Below, piece by piece: positions 18,213 through 26,252 of a stretch of 64,000 nt of DNA. A program made the position numbers and the translations under genes. Positions within the stretch are counted from its first letter, which is position 1. Every line of letters begins with the position of its first letter. This DNA is from Planctomonas deserti (lineage in GTDB: Bacteria > Actinomycetota > Actinomycetes > Actinomycetales > Microbacteriaceae). The stretch spans positions 496,001 to 560,000 of the forward strand of contig NZ_QANL01000001.1 of NCBI RefSeq assembly GCF_003067705.1, given 5' to 3'. The notes under the pieces were generated by a model. It was given only the letters and a program-made list of their open reading frames with translations, did not search any database and had not been told where the DNA came from.

Positions 18213-19021
18213 GGGCGGGCTCCTCCTCGGCGGCGCAGGTCTGCCGCGATGCGCGCGCGCCATCGGTGCGGGGGGAGCTCGCCGGGCCAGTGCGCGACGA
18301 TGGAGCGCACGCCGCGGCGGGCGCGCAGCCCCATGCCCGCAGCGTCCACGAGCGGCCGCCCGGACACGTCGACCACGAGCCGGCGGTCGTACCGGATGCG
18401 CCGTTCTGGGCCCAGGTGCACGCTGAGGTCGACGTCGTCGTGCATGCCGAGGTCGTGGCGGTGGACGCCGGACCGCACGGCCCGCCAGGCGGAGGCGAGG
18501 AAGGCGGCGTTCGACCCGAAGAGCGGCGGGTGCCCGAGGGCGACGGTCATGCTCGCGAAGTAGCCGCGCATGTACAGGACGGCTCCTACCGCGGCCGTCG
18601 CGCGGGACACCCCGTAGAAGCGCCCCGGCCCGGTGAGGGCGGCGAGCGCGGGATCTGAGGCGAAGGCCACGGCAATACGCTGCAGCCAGTCGGCGGGGGG
18701 AACGGAGTCGGCGTCGCAGCGGGCGATCACGGCGCCTGTTGCGGCGTCGTATCCGGTGCTGCTTGCGGCCGCGATACCCGGAGCGGGCTCCTTGAGGACG
18801 CGGGCGCCGTGCGCGTGAGCGACCGCGGCGCTGTCGTCGGTGCTGCCGTTGTCGACGATGATCACCTCGAGCGGGCGCACCGTCTGCCCGTCCAGCGCGT
18901 CGAGGCAGCGCTCGAGCAGGCGTGCGTCATCCTTCACCGGGATGACCACGGAGATGGGAACCGTGAGGATGGCCGCCTCCTTCTTCGGTGGGCCGATGGC
19001 ATGACGCGCGCTCGGTGACAC
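18209..19021 (-). CDS. Family 2 glycosyltransferase
   Basis: 270 aa. GT-A fold: SVVIPVKDDARLLERCLDAL, VDNGSTDDS, and the metal-binding DAD in RCDADSVPPADWL. A later hydrophobic stretch (AVGAVLYMRGYFASMTVAL) may touch the membrane. The start is uncertain: the GTG at 19021 lacks a ribosome site, while a strong AAGGAGG lies five bases before an in-frame ATC 17 codons later, where the conserved domain begins. First gene of a four-gene operon and outside the main polysaccharide island. Confidence 0.88.
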   Translation of the reverse strand: MSPSARHAIGPPKKEAAILTVPISVVIPVKDDARLLERCLDALDGQTVRPLEVIIVDNGSTDDSAAVAHAHGARVLKEPAPGIAAASSTGYDAATGAVIARCDADSVPPADWLQRIAVAFASDPALAALTGPGRFYGVSRATAAVGAVLYMRGYFASMTVALGHPPLFGSNAAFLASAWRAVRSGVHRHDLGMHDDVDLSVHLGPERRIRYDRRLVVDVSGRPLVDAAGMGLRARRGVRSIVAHWPGELPPHRWRARIAADLRRRGGARP

Positions 19022-19077
19022 CCGTCGGGATCAGCCGCGACGGGTGGTTCGCGCGCCACGGGGCCCGAACGCCGAAC

Positions 19078-19105
19078 GACCGGCCGCCCTGGTGGGCGGC
19101 CGGTC
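19078..19105 (-). terminator. Perfect 11-base hairpin after the DUF3618 operon
   Basis: GACCGGCCGCC-CTGGTG-GGCGGCCGGTC with no T run, located 3' of the DUF3618 gene and 5' of the GT2 gene. This is typical of high-GC intrinsic terminators. Confidence 0.7.
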
Positions 19106-19164
19106 GCTGTCTCGGCCTTCTGGGCGCCGAGACAGTCATCTCGGCTCAGGCGCGGTGGGGAAGA

Positions 19165-19833
19165 CTACGGCGTCCTGCTGTCCTGAACCGACTGCTTCGC
19201 GTCCTGCGCCGAACCCTTGAGGTCGCTGGCGGCGGAGGCGCCCTCGTCCTTGACGGTCGACACGGCCTCCTGGGCGGTGCCCTTCACCGACTGGGCCGCC
19301 TCCTGGGCGGGCTCCTTCAGGTTCTGGGCGACCTCCTTGGCCGCGTCGGTGACCTTCTCCTTGAGCGGCGCCGCCGCCTCCTTGGCGTTGGAGGCGAGCT
19401 CCTGCTCCTTGTCCGTGGACGGGATGAGCGAGGAGACGAGCCAGCCGAGACCGAAGGCGATGAGGCCGACGGCGAGGGGGTTGCCCTTCGCCTTCTCGAC
19501 AGCGCGGCCGGGGGCCGCGGCGACGGTGCTGCCCGCGGAGGACAGGCTGCTGCCGACCGACGAGCCGGCGGAGTGCAGGCCACCACCGGCGGACGACGCG
19601 TGGTCCCCCGCCGAGTGCAGCGCGGACGATCCGGCGCTCTTCACATCATCGGCGACTCCCATGACACGCTCCTTCACACTGTTCACGGCGCCACCAACGG
19701 CGCTCTTGACCTTGTCTGTCTGGCGGTGGGCGATGCTGGACGGGCTCACCTTTTCGGCGAGCGCGTCGACATCGGTGCCCAGTTCGCGCCGGGTACGTTC
19801 GATTTCCTCGCGGATCTGGTCGGGGTCGCTCAT
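19165..19833 (-). CDS. DUF3618 domain protein
   Basis: 222 aa. The N-terminal DUF3618 motif is clear (QIREEIERTRRELGTDVDALAEKV). A single hydrophobic segment (GNPLAVGLIAFGLGWLVSSLIP, about 116-136) is flanked by long Ala/Lys/Glu-rich amphipathic repeats similar to LEA or apolipoprotein-like helices. It probably lies along the inner membrane face. It is the last of three overlapping genes with Holin-X and another helical protein, a combination found in many actinobacteria and suggestive of envelope stress. The function is not established. Confidence 0.85.
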   Translation of the reverse strand: MSDPDQIREEIERTRRELGTDVDALAEKVSPSSIAHRQTDKVKSAVGGAVNSVKERVMGVADDVKSAGSSALHSAGDHASSAGGGLHSAGSSVGSSLSSAGSTVAAAPGRAVEKAKGNPLAVGLIAFGLGWLVSSLIPSTDKEQELASNAKEAAAPLKEKVTDAAKEVAQNLKEPAQEAAQSVKGTAQEAVSTVKDEGASAASDLKGSAQDAKQSVQDSRTP

Positions 19834-20291
19834 CGCGGTTCTCCGTTCTTAAAGGTTTCGGGAATCTTCTTGATGGAATCGGTCGTCTGCGGGAGCCCCT
19901 CGACCTGCTTGAGCTCCTTCTTGCCGCGGAGGAACAGGACAAGGCCGATGATGCCCCAGATGAGGGCGACGACGACGGCAGACCAGCCGTTGTCGATCAG
20001 GTGGCCGAGGCCCCACCACAGCGCGATGGAGAGGAAGAGCAGGACGAAATAGCCGGCGACGGCTGCCCCGCCGAACATCCCCGCGCCCTTGCCCGCCTTG
20101 GTGGCGGACTGCTTGAGCTCCGCCTTGGCGAGCTCGACCTCCTGGCGCATGAGCGTGGAGATGTCACGCGTCACCTCGCCGAGCAGCGATCCGAGCGACT
20201 CGTTCGCCGCGCGCTCGCTGGGGCTGTCGGGGTCGGGCCCCACGGGGTGCGCCGCTCCGGCAGAGCGATCGCTGATGAACGGATCGGTCAC
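19830..20291 (-). CDS. Actinobacterial Holin-X (holin superfamily III) protein
   Basis: 153 aa. After a polar N-terminus comes the family core SLGSLLGEVTRDISTLMRQEVELAKAEL and then two TM segments (about 78-98 and 105-124). Despite the name this family is widespread in actinobacterial chromosomes without lysis genes, and no endolysin is nearby, so a phage role is unlikely. The four-base overlaps on both sides indicate a coupled three-gene unit with the DUF3618 protein. Confidence 0.88.
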   Translation of the reverse strand: MTDPFISDRSAGAAHPVGPDPDSPSERAANESLGSLLGEVTRDISTLMRQEVELAKAELKQSATKAGKGAGMFGGAAVAGYFVLLFLSIALWWGLGHLIDNGWSAVVVALIWGIIGLVLFLRGKKELKQVEGLPQTTDSIKKIPETFKNGEPR

Positions 20292-21055
20292 AGTCGGCCT
20301 CCGGCGTCACCGCGGGGGGTCCCGTCGATGTTCGTGCCGAACTCGTCGTAGCCGAGGGTCTCGTCGACGACCGGGTCACCCGCGGGGGCGACGAACGGCG
20401 CCGTGGCGGAGCCGACCGGGGCGTCGCTGTAGCTGCCGCCGGTGTAGCCGCCGGCCAGGCCTGCGCCGGTCGCGTAGCCGCTGCCGGTCGTGCCCGTGGT
20501 CGAGCCGTAGCCGTAGTCCACGGTCGTGGTGCCGCCGGTGTAGCCCGCGGACTGCTTCTCGTCCTGCGCGTTCGAGACGAGGGCCTTCGTCAGGCGCCCG
20601 GCCAGGAGGCCGGCTCCCGCGGAGATCGCGATGAAGAGGCCCGGCGAACGACGCGCGAAGCGCTTGACGTCCTCGAGCAGCTCGGCCGGCTCGCGGTTCT
20701 CGAGCCAGCTGGCCGCGCTGCTCACGCGGGTCGCGACCTCGCGGACCACGTTCGAGGCGACGCCGGAGTCGGCACCGTCCGCCATGGAGTGCAGCTGCTG
20801 GCTCACGTTCTGCAGCCCGGTCGTCGCCTTCTGCTGCTGGGTGCCGGCCTGCGAGCGCAGCTCGCCGGTCACCTGGTGCAGCATGCCCTTGGCCTGCTGC
20901 CCTACTTCGGAAGCCACCTTCGAGGCCTGCTCCTTGGCGACCCCGCCCACCTGCTGGGCGGATCCCTTCGCCTCGCTCGCGAGGCCTGCCGCCTCGTTCT
21001 TGGCCGTGGAGGTCGTCGTCTGCGTCTCAAAGCCACCTGTTTGGTCGTTGACCAT
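20288..21055 (-). CDS. Helical repeat (DUF883/LEA-like) membrane-associated protein
   Basis: 255 aa from the ATG at 21055 (AGAGGAGC six bases upstream). The N-terminal half is a string of amphipathic Ala/Gln/Lys helices with repeats such as EQASKVASEVGQQAKG. A hydrophobic segment follows (SPGLFIAISAGAGLLAGRLTK, about 152-172), then a Gly/Thr/Tyr-rich low-complexity tail. The plan recalls DUF883/ElaB-type ribosome or membrane-associated stress proteins, but I cannot assign it firmly. First gene of the Holin-X/DUF3618 unit. A CCCCCGAACGAGGGG box lies about 100 bases upstream. Confidence 0.8.
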   Translation of the reverse strand: MVNDQTGGFETQTTTSTAKNEAAGLASEAKGSAQQVGGVAKEQASKVASEVGQQAKGMLHQVTGELRSQAGTQQQKATTGLQNVSQQLHSMADGADSGVASNVVREVATRVSSAASWLENREPAELLEDVKRFARRSPGLFIAISAGAGLLAGRLTKALVSNAQDEKQSAGYTGGTTTVDYGYGSTTGTTGSGYATGAGLAGGYTGGSYSDAPVGSATAPFVAPAGDPVVDETLGYDEFGTNIDGTPRGDAGGRL

Positions 21056-21152
21056 CGTGCGCTCCTCTGCTGATTTCGGGCCCCGACCCAGATGTCGAGG
21101 CACGATTCAATGCAAGTCCGGTGCACCGGGTCGCGGCAAGGGGGTTGCCACG

Positions 21153-21170
21153 CCCCTCGTTCGGGGGTAC
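21153..21170 (-). promoter_or_regulatory. CCCCC-GRAA-GGGG box, site A
   Basis: Read on the minus strand it is GTACCCCCGAACGAGGGG, about 98 bases upstream of the helical repeat protein. It matches five similar boxes in the polysaccharide island (see the finding on the shared box). Confidence 0.45.
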
Positions 21171-21220
21171 TACGCGAGGTGGGGAAACGAGCGGGATGCC
21201 CCCTCAGGGGATCGGATCGG

Positions 21221-21475
21221 TCAGGCGACGGCGGCGGGGACCCCGGCGGCGGCGGCGCTCATGGCGACGGAGAGACTCGGAAACCGACCGAGCTGGGACC
21301 GGTGACCGCTGTGCACCACGTACTCGGCATCACCGCAGCGCTCGATCACCCGGAGGGAACCGGGACGCTCGGAAAAGGCCCAAAGCCCGTCCTCCAGCTG
21401 GCGCCACATCGAGGTTGCGGGGGCGCAGGAGCACTCATCGGCTCGCACGGCCATCGCGTCGGCGACTTCGCCCAT
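21221..21475 (-). CDS. Small hypothetical protein
   Basis: 84 aa from the ATG at 21475 (AGGGG about ten bases upstream). It contains MWRQLEDGLWAFSERPG and an Ala-rich end, and the mix reads as a genuine small globular protein. Two cysteines sit close together near residue 17 (ECSC). No family recognised. An earlier TTG at 21556 would add 27 residues but has no ribosome site. Single gene. Confidence 0.55.
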   Translation of the reverse strand: MGEVADAMAVRADECSCAPATSMWRQLEDGLWAFSERPGSLRVIERCGDAEYVVHSGHRSQLGRFPSLSVAMSAAAAGVPAAVA

Positions 21476-21622
21476 CCCGTGACCACCCCTAGCATTTCGG
21501 CGGGACCCGAGGTTATCCCGCCGTCCAAGACAAACGCCTGGAGGAAATAGCTGCAAGGGATTGATTATCGGGGTGAGTAGTGGAAGCTTTCCGCGAAGAG
21601 GGCGCTCGCCAGCGGCCGGACG

Positions 21623-21850
21623 TCAGAGACCGGAGATCCGCCGGGCCTCGCGCTGCAGGAAGTCCTGATCGACCGGGACGCCCGACTGCTCGAAGCGCTG
21701 CGTCAGGAGATCGAGCACGTCCTCCACCGGGCGCCCGGTGAAGTCCTGCTCGCTCTGCGCAAGGATGCCGTCGGTCTTGGCCTGCCGCGAGCCGTCCTCG
21801 CCGTGCACGCCGTCCATGATCGGCTCGTTCTGCTCACCGGGATTCGCCAT
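21623..21850 (-). CDS. Small hypothetical protein
   Basis: 75 aa from the ATG at 21850, with GGAGG closely upstream. Polar N-terminus, then FTGRPVEDVLDLLTQRFEQSGVPV and DFLQREARRISGL, an amphipathic helical pattern that resembles small conserved actinobacterial proteins of unknown function. No membrane segment. Likely real because of the good ribosome site and a non-repetitive sequence. Confidence 0.6.
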   Translation of the reverse strand: MANPGEQNEPIMDGVHGEDGSRQAKTDGILAQSEQDFTGRPVEDVLDLLTQRFEQSGVPVDQDFLQREARRISGL

Positions 21851-21975
21851 GGCGGCCTCCTGTCCTCGGCACGAGCGTATCCCCCGGCCCTCGGGGATGT
21901 CGCTCCTCACTCCCCCGGAACCGGTCAGGCTCTGCCGCCGGTCGAGCACTGCCGCCGGTCGGGCTCTGGCGCCGG

Positions 21976-22392
21976 TCAGGACCCCGACCAGCGTTTGGCG
22001 GCCACCGCGTCGATGATCTCGAGAAGCGCGTCCCGGAGCGCGTCGTGCTGAGAGAGGGGAGGGAAGAGGTCGGCCTCCCTGCTCCGTGCCGCCTGCCAGG
22101 CGGCCGCTCCCGCTTCGGTGCGGGCGACGAGGTGCCGCCTGCCGTCCTCGGGGTCACGGGTGCGGGTGACGTACCCCTCGCGCTCCAGGCGTTCCAGCGT
22201 GCGCGACATGGTCTGCGTCTCGACGCGCGCACGCCGGGCCAGGTCGCGCTGGCTGAAGGGACCCTCCCCGAGCACGTGCAGCACGATCAGGCCGGCGTGG
22301 GTGAGCCCGAGCTCGTCGAGCACCTCGACCCAGGCGTGCTCGACGAGGCGCGCTGCGGTGGACAGCAGGCGCCCGGTTGGCCAGTCGGACAT
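21976..22392 (-). CDS. MarR family transcriptional regulator
   Basis: 138 aa. Winged helix-turn-helix: FSQRDLARRARVETQTMSRTLERLEREGYVTR with the wing DPEDGRRHLV, flanked by dimerisation helices, all typical of MarR. The ATG at 22392 has GGAG five bases upstream. The ATG at 22449 gives a 157 aa form but has its GAAGG touching the start codon. It diverges from the polysaccharide island across a 450-base promoter region and could control it, though MarR proteins often regulate themselves and nearby transporters. Confidence 0.9.
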   Translation of the reverse strand: MSDWPTGRLLSTAARLVEHAWVEVLDELGLTHAGLIVLHVLGEGPFSQRDLARRARVETQTMSRTLERLEREGYVTRTRDPEDGRRHLVARTEAGAAAWQAARSREADLFPPLSQHDALRDALLEIIDAVAAKRWSGS

Positions 22393-22509
22393 GCCCTCTC
22401 CGGCGCCGCCGCCGACGGGATCCTGCCGCGAGGGGCCGAGCGTGGTCATCCTTCAAATCTAGTGGCGAGGGGCCCCGGCCCACCGCGCCGGCCGCCTGCC
22501 CGGACCAGT

Positions 22510-22526
22510 CCCCCGAAATGGGGTAC
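22510..22526 (+). promoter_or_regulatory. CCCCC-GRAA-GGGG box, site B
   Basis: CCCCCGAAATGGGGTAC, about 325 bases before the glycosylphosphotransferase start but within 30 bases of a possible -10 (GATAGT). Confidence 0.45.
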
Positions 22527-22579
22527 CTCTCCGAGGGTGGCTACCGATAGTGTCGGGGAACCGAACCTGTAGACGTTAA

Positions 22580-22613
22580 CCTGATATTCAGGAGTGTTCA
22601 CCGGATATTCAGG
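22580..22613. promoter_or_regulatory. Two CCTGA-TAT-TCAGG-type operators 21 bases apart
   Basis: CCTGATATTCAGG (22580-22592) is an exact palindrome around TAT. CCGGATATTCAGG (22601-22613) differs by one base. Centre-to-centre distance is 21 bases, two helical turns, so two dimers would bind the same face. Candidate regulators are the adjacent MarR or an unlinked factor. Confidence 0.5.
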
Positions 22614-22850
22614 CTGGTGGCCTTCAAGTTCGTGCAAGCCCTCACCCTGCTCGCACCGGTCGCGTGACTCCCAGCACGCCGCCCGATCACACCCTCGCGT
22701 TGCTCCACCCAGGCAGCGCGCCTCCCTGTCCCGCACCTGTAACCCCCGAAACGCAGGCACATCGCATGATCGCCCTTTCGGCGGCGTGTCGACCGAGCAT
22801 CACTCGACGCGTAGCCTCACCCTCGCCTCTCCTCAGCAGCGGACAGCACG

Positions 22851-24377
22851 ATGACTGAGATCGACACGAAGCTCAGTCCGAGCGTCCCGACCATCGACCT
22901 CGCGGGCATCCGCGCCCTCGGCTCCGCCGGGCGCCGGGCAGCGACCGCCTCCCCCACAGCACCGGGGACGGCCTGGTCGAAGCGCTACCGGGGCAAGCTC
23001 GTGGTCTCGGACACCCTGATCATCCTCCTCACGGTCGTCACGGCGTTCATCGCGCGCTTCGGGGTCGAGGAGTCGGTGGAGCTCAGCGCGGACTACTGGG
23101 CGATCGCCGCGCTCATCGTCGTCACCTGGATCGCCAGCATGGCGAGCTACCACACGCGCGACAGCCGGGTCCTCGGCGTCGGCGTGACCGAGTACAAGCG
23201 GGTCGTGCACGCGAGCGGGCTCACCTTCGGCCTGCTCGCCGTCGTCTTCCTCGTGCTCAAGATCGACATCGCCCGCGGCTTCTTCATCGTCGCGCTCCCG
23301 CTCGGCGTCGCCGGTCTCGCCGGAAGCCGGTGGCTGTGGCGGCAGTGGCTGACCAAGCAGCGCGAGTTCGGCAACTACCTCTCCCGGGTGATCGTGGTCG
23401 GCTCGCGGAAGGACGTCGAGTACGTCGTCGGCCACATCGAGCGCAAGTGGGGCGCCGCGTACAACGTGGTCGGCACCGCCATCGACGGTGACGAGCGCGG
23501 ACCCGTGCGCCTCGGCGCCCGCACGATTCCCGTCGTCGCGGACGTCCACAACGTCGCCCGCGCCACCTCGCTGGTCGGTGCGGACGCGGTCATCGTCGCA
23601 GGCAAGCCCGCGTCGGCCCCGGACACCTATATCCGCGACCTCGGCTGGGACCTCGAGGGCACGGGCGCCGAGCTCGTCCTCGCCTCCGGCCTCACCAACG
23701 TCGCCGGCCCCCGCATCCACTTCCGGCCCGTCGAGGGCCTCCCGCTCATGCACGTCGAGCTGCCGCAGTACGAGGGCGCCAAGCACGTCATGAAGCGGGC
23801 GCTCGACATCGGCGTCTCCGCCATGGCCCTGCTCTTCCTGCTTCCCGTGATGGCGGTCATCGCCCTCGCCGTGCGCACGGACAGCCCCGGCCCGGTGCTC
23901 TTCCGGCAGGAGCGCGTCGGCCGCAACGGCCAGACGTTCCACATGCTCAAGTTCCGCTCCATGGTCGAGACCGCCGAGGACGACCTCAAGGGCCTCCTGG
24001 ACCAGAACGAGGGCTCGGGCCTGCTCTTCAAGATCAAGAACGACCCCCGCGTCACCCGGGTCGGCCAGGTGCTGCGGAAGTACTCGCTCGACGAGCTCCC
24101 CCAGCTGTGGAACATCCTCGTCGGCGACATGAGCCTCGTCGGACCCCGCCCGCCGCTTCCCCGCGAGGTCGAGGGCTACGAGGGCCACGTGAAGCGCCGC
24201 CTCTTCATCAAGCCGGGCCTCACCGGCATGTGGCAGGTGAACGGCCGCTCCAACCTCAGCTGGGAGGAGAGCGTGCGCCTCGACCTCTACTACGTGGAGA
24301 ACTGGTCGATCACCGGCGACCTCGTCATCATGTGGCGCACCTTCCGGGTGCTGACGCATCCGGTCGGCGCTTACTAA
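22851..24377 (+). CDS. Polyprenyl glycosylphosphotransferase (WbaP/CpsE type)
   Basis: 508 aa. Transfers the first sugar-1-phosphate to undecaprenyl phosphate and so starts the repeat unit at the inner membrane. The N-terminal half has several TM segments (from about residue 48) and a nucleotide-binding-like domain (VIVVGSRKDVEYVVGHIERK). The C-terminal catalytic domain has a re-entrant helix (RALDIGVSAMALLFLLPVM), FRQERVGRNGQTFHMLKFRSM, DELPQLWNILVGDMSLVGPR, PRPPLPREV and KPGLTGMWQVNGRS. Full length with no damage. It leads the island. Which sugar it adds cannot be read from sequence. Confidence 0.95.
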   Translation: MTEIDTKLSPSVPTIDLAGIRALGSAGRRAATASPTAPGTAWSKRYRGKLVVSDTLIILLTVVTAFIARFGVEESVELSADYWAIAALIVVTWIASMASYHTRDSRVLGVGVTEYKRVVHASGLTFGLLAVVFLVLKIDIARGFFIVALPLGVAGLAGSRWLWRQWLTKQREFGNYLSRVIVVGSRKDVEYVVGHIERKWGAAYNVVGTAIDGDERGPVRLGARTIPVVADVHNVARATSLVGADAVIVAGKPASAPDTYIRDLGWDLEGTGAELVLASGLTNVAGPRIHFRPVEGLPLMHVELPQYEGAKHVMKRALDIGVSAMALLFLLPVMAVIALAVRTDSPGPVLFRQERVGRNGQTFHMLKFRSMVETAEDDLKGLLDQNEGSGLLFKIKNDPRVTRVGQVLRKYSLDELPQLWNILVGDMSLVGPRPPLPREVEGYEGHVKRRLFIKPGLTGMWQVNGRSNLSWEESVRLDLYYVENWSITGDLVIMWRTFRVLTHPVGAY

Positions 24378-24677
24378 ACTTTCGCATCACGGGATTCCCG
24401 GGGAGTGCACGGCCGAGTCCGCTCTGCCGACGGCGCACGTGCGGCGGCCAGCCGCGCGAGGGCAGCTCTTCTCGGAACGGACCGTGACGATCTCCGATCC
24501 TCAAGACCCGATAGGCACTTCATGGCACACCGCTCGCAGGACCCGACCGCGACGCGGCACGGTTCGCAGCCGGCCGCCGGCGCGGCTCCGCGCCCGCGGG
24601 CCGACGTGGTGACCGTGCCGCGGGCCGCCGCGGCGGCGTCCGCCGGCGTGTGCGCGCGGGAAGGCGGCCGGTGAGCC
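24378..24677. other. Gap between glycosylphosphotransferase and flippase genes
   Basis: 300 bases. A 50-codon frame (24522-24674) ends three bases before the flippase start but has only a weak AGG ribosome site and Ala/Arg/Pro-rich low-complexity product, so I do not call it. No box of the CCCCC-GRAA-GGGG type and no clear terminator were seen. The gap may hold an internal promoter for the flippase operon. Confidence 0.4.
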
Positions 24678-26252
24678 ATGACGGTCCAGCCCCCCTCCAG
24701 TCGTATCGACCCCTCTCAACCTGGGGCAGAGCCGAGCGACGATCGGCTCGCGGATGACGCCGGCCGGCCCCCGGCCGACGGGCGCGGCTCGATGAGCCTC
24801 GCGAACGCGGCCGCTCGCGGATCGGGCGTCACCCTGCTCAGCCAGGCGATGCGGGTGATCCTGCAGTTCGCCTCGACGGTCATCCTCGCCCGGCTGCTCG
24901 TCCCGGGCGACTTCGGTCTCGTCGCGATGGCGGCCGCCGTCGTGAGCATCGCCGAGGTCATCCGCGACTTCGGCCTCTCGAGCGCGGCCATCCAGTCGAA
25001 GACGCTGAGCTCGGACGAGCGGACGAATCTGTTCTGGGCCAACACGGGGCTCGGCCTGGCCTGCGCCGTCGCCGCCGTGCTCGCGAGCCCCCTCATCGTT
25101 CTGCTCTACGGCGACGAACGGCTCTCCACCATCGTCTACGCGCTCTCGGTGTCGTTCGTCGTCAGCGGCCTGAACACGCAGTTCAAGGCCGACCTCACCC
25201 GGAGCATGCGGTTCACCGCGCTCGCCACGATCGACGTCGTCTGTGTCACCCTCGGCATTGTTGCGGGCATCGTCGGCGCCCTGTTCGGCCTCGGCTACTG
25301 GGCGATCATCCTCCAGCAGCTCACCACGACGGTCGTCTCGTTCCTCCTCTGCGCGATCGCGTCGCGCTGGCGCCCCGGCCTGCCGAAGCGGCACGTCTCC
25401 ATCCGCCGCTTCATGCGCTTCGGCGGCGGGCTGCTCGGCACCCAGGCCATCTCCTACATCACGAAGAACGTCGACAGCATCTCGATCGGCATCGTGTGGG
25501 GCGCCGGCCCCCTTGGCCTGTACGACCGGGCCTATCAGCTGCTGATGACGCCGCTCAACCAGATCAACGCCCCGATGACGCGGGTCGCCCTGCCGGTGCT
25601 GTCCCGCATCCAGGAGGACACGGAGCGCTACCAGCGCTACCTGCTGAAGGCGCAGCTCGTCGGCGCCTACGTCACGGCGAGCGTGTTCGCGGTGAGCGCG
25701 GGCCTCGCCGTTCCGCTTGTCGCCGTGCTCTTCGGTGAGCGCTGGGCCGCCGTCGCGCCGATCTTCGCGGTCCTCGCGGTGGGCGGCATGTTCCGTGCCA
25801 TCGCCCAGATCTCCTACTGGATGTACCTCTCGCTCGGACTCACCGGCGCCCAGCTGCGCATGTTCCTCGCCGTGCGCCCGATCATGGTGCTCATCATGCT
25901 CGCCGGCGTTCCCTTCGGCCCCGTCGGCGTCGCCGCCGGCTCCACCATCGCCTACGCCCTGCACTGGGCCGTGTCGCTGTGGCGGGTCGGGGCCGTGAGC
26001 GGCGTGCCCACCGGGCCGCTGTTCGGCAACGCCCTGCGGATCGTCGGCGTGATCAGCCTGCCCTGCGGCCTCGCCGCCTGGAGCGCGACGTTCCTCGCCG
26101 TCGGTCCCGTGCTGCAGCTGCTCATCGGCGGCGGTTTCGCGGTCGGCTACGTCCTCCTCGCCGTGGCCCTCGTGCCGTTCGTGCGCCGGGACGCCGCCGT
26201 CATCCTCACCTTCCTGCGGCGCATGGTCTCCCGGCGGAAGGGCAAGCGATGA
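24678..26252 (+). CDS. Lipopolysaccharide/exopolysaccharide flippase (Wzx, MOP superfamily)
   Basis: 524 aa. After a polar 40-residue extension the conserved core starts (SLANAAARGSGVTLLSQAMRVILQFASTVILARLL) with RFGGGLLGTQAISYITKNVDS and about 12-14 TM segments, as in the Wzx/PST family. It would move the undecaprenyl-linked repeat unit to the outer face for polymerisation. It is translationally coupled (ATGA) to the APH-like kinase gene. The start at 24678 is kept, though an internal Met at residue 39 immediately precedes the conserved core. Confidence 0.93.
   Translation: MTVQPPSSRIDPSQPGAEPSDDRLADDAGRPPADGRGSMSLANAAARGSGVTLLSQAMRVILQFASTVILARLLVPGDFGLVAMAAAVVSIAEVIRDFGLSSAAIQSKTLSSDERTNLFWANTGLGLACAVAAVLASPLIVLLYGDERLSTIVYALSVSFVVSGLNTQFKADLTRSMRFTALATIDVVCVTLGIVAGIVGALFGLGYWAIILQQLTTTVVSFLLCAIASRWRPGLPKRHVSIRRFMRFGGGLLGTQAISYITKNVDSISIGIVWGAGPLGLYDRAYQLLMTPLNQINAPMTRVALPVLSRIQEDTERYQRYLLKAQLVGAYVTASVFAVSAGLAVPLVAVLFGERWAAVAPIFAVLAVGGMFRAIAQISYWMYLSLGLTGAQLRMFLAVRPIMVLIMLAGVPFGPVGVAAGSTIAYALHWAVSLWRVGAVSGVPTGPLFGNALRIVGVISLPCGLAAWSATFLAVGPVLQLLIGGGFAVGYVLLAVALVPFVRRDAAVILTFLRRMVSRRKGKR

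Larger units (their letters stand above)
22393..22850. other. Long regulatory region ahead of the polysaccharide island
   Basis: 458 bases between divergent marR and the glycosylphosphotransferase gene. It contains the CCCCCGAAATGGGGTAC box (22510-22526), a GATAGT -10-like hexamer around 22546, and two palindromic CCKGATATTCAGG sites one after the other (22580-22613). The last 230 bases would form a long 5' leader. I see no known riboswitch and no supported gene. Confidence 0.6.

Noticed and set aside
19830-20291. Phage lysis cassette suggested by a holin-family protein
   Set aside because: The Holin-X family is common on actinobacterial chromosomes. There is no endolysin, integrase or structural phage gene near it, and it is in an operon with DUF3618.
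22393-22449. Longer MarR N-terminus starting at 22449
   Set aside because: The GAAGG touches the start codon, leaving no spacing, and the extra 19 residues are Gly/Pro-rich and unlike the family. The ATG at 22392 has a normal ribosome site. A leaderless start remains possible.
24522-24674. 50-codon frame ending three bases before the flippase gene
   Set aside because: Product is Ala/Arg/Pro-rich without a recognisable motif and the ribosome site is weak (AGG). The close spacing alone is not enough.
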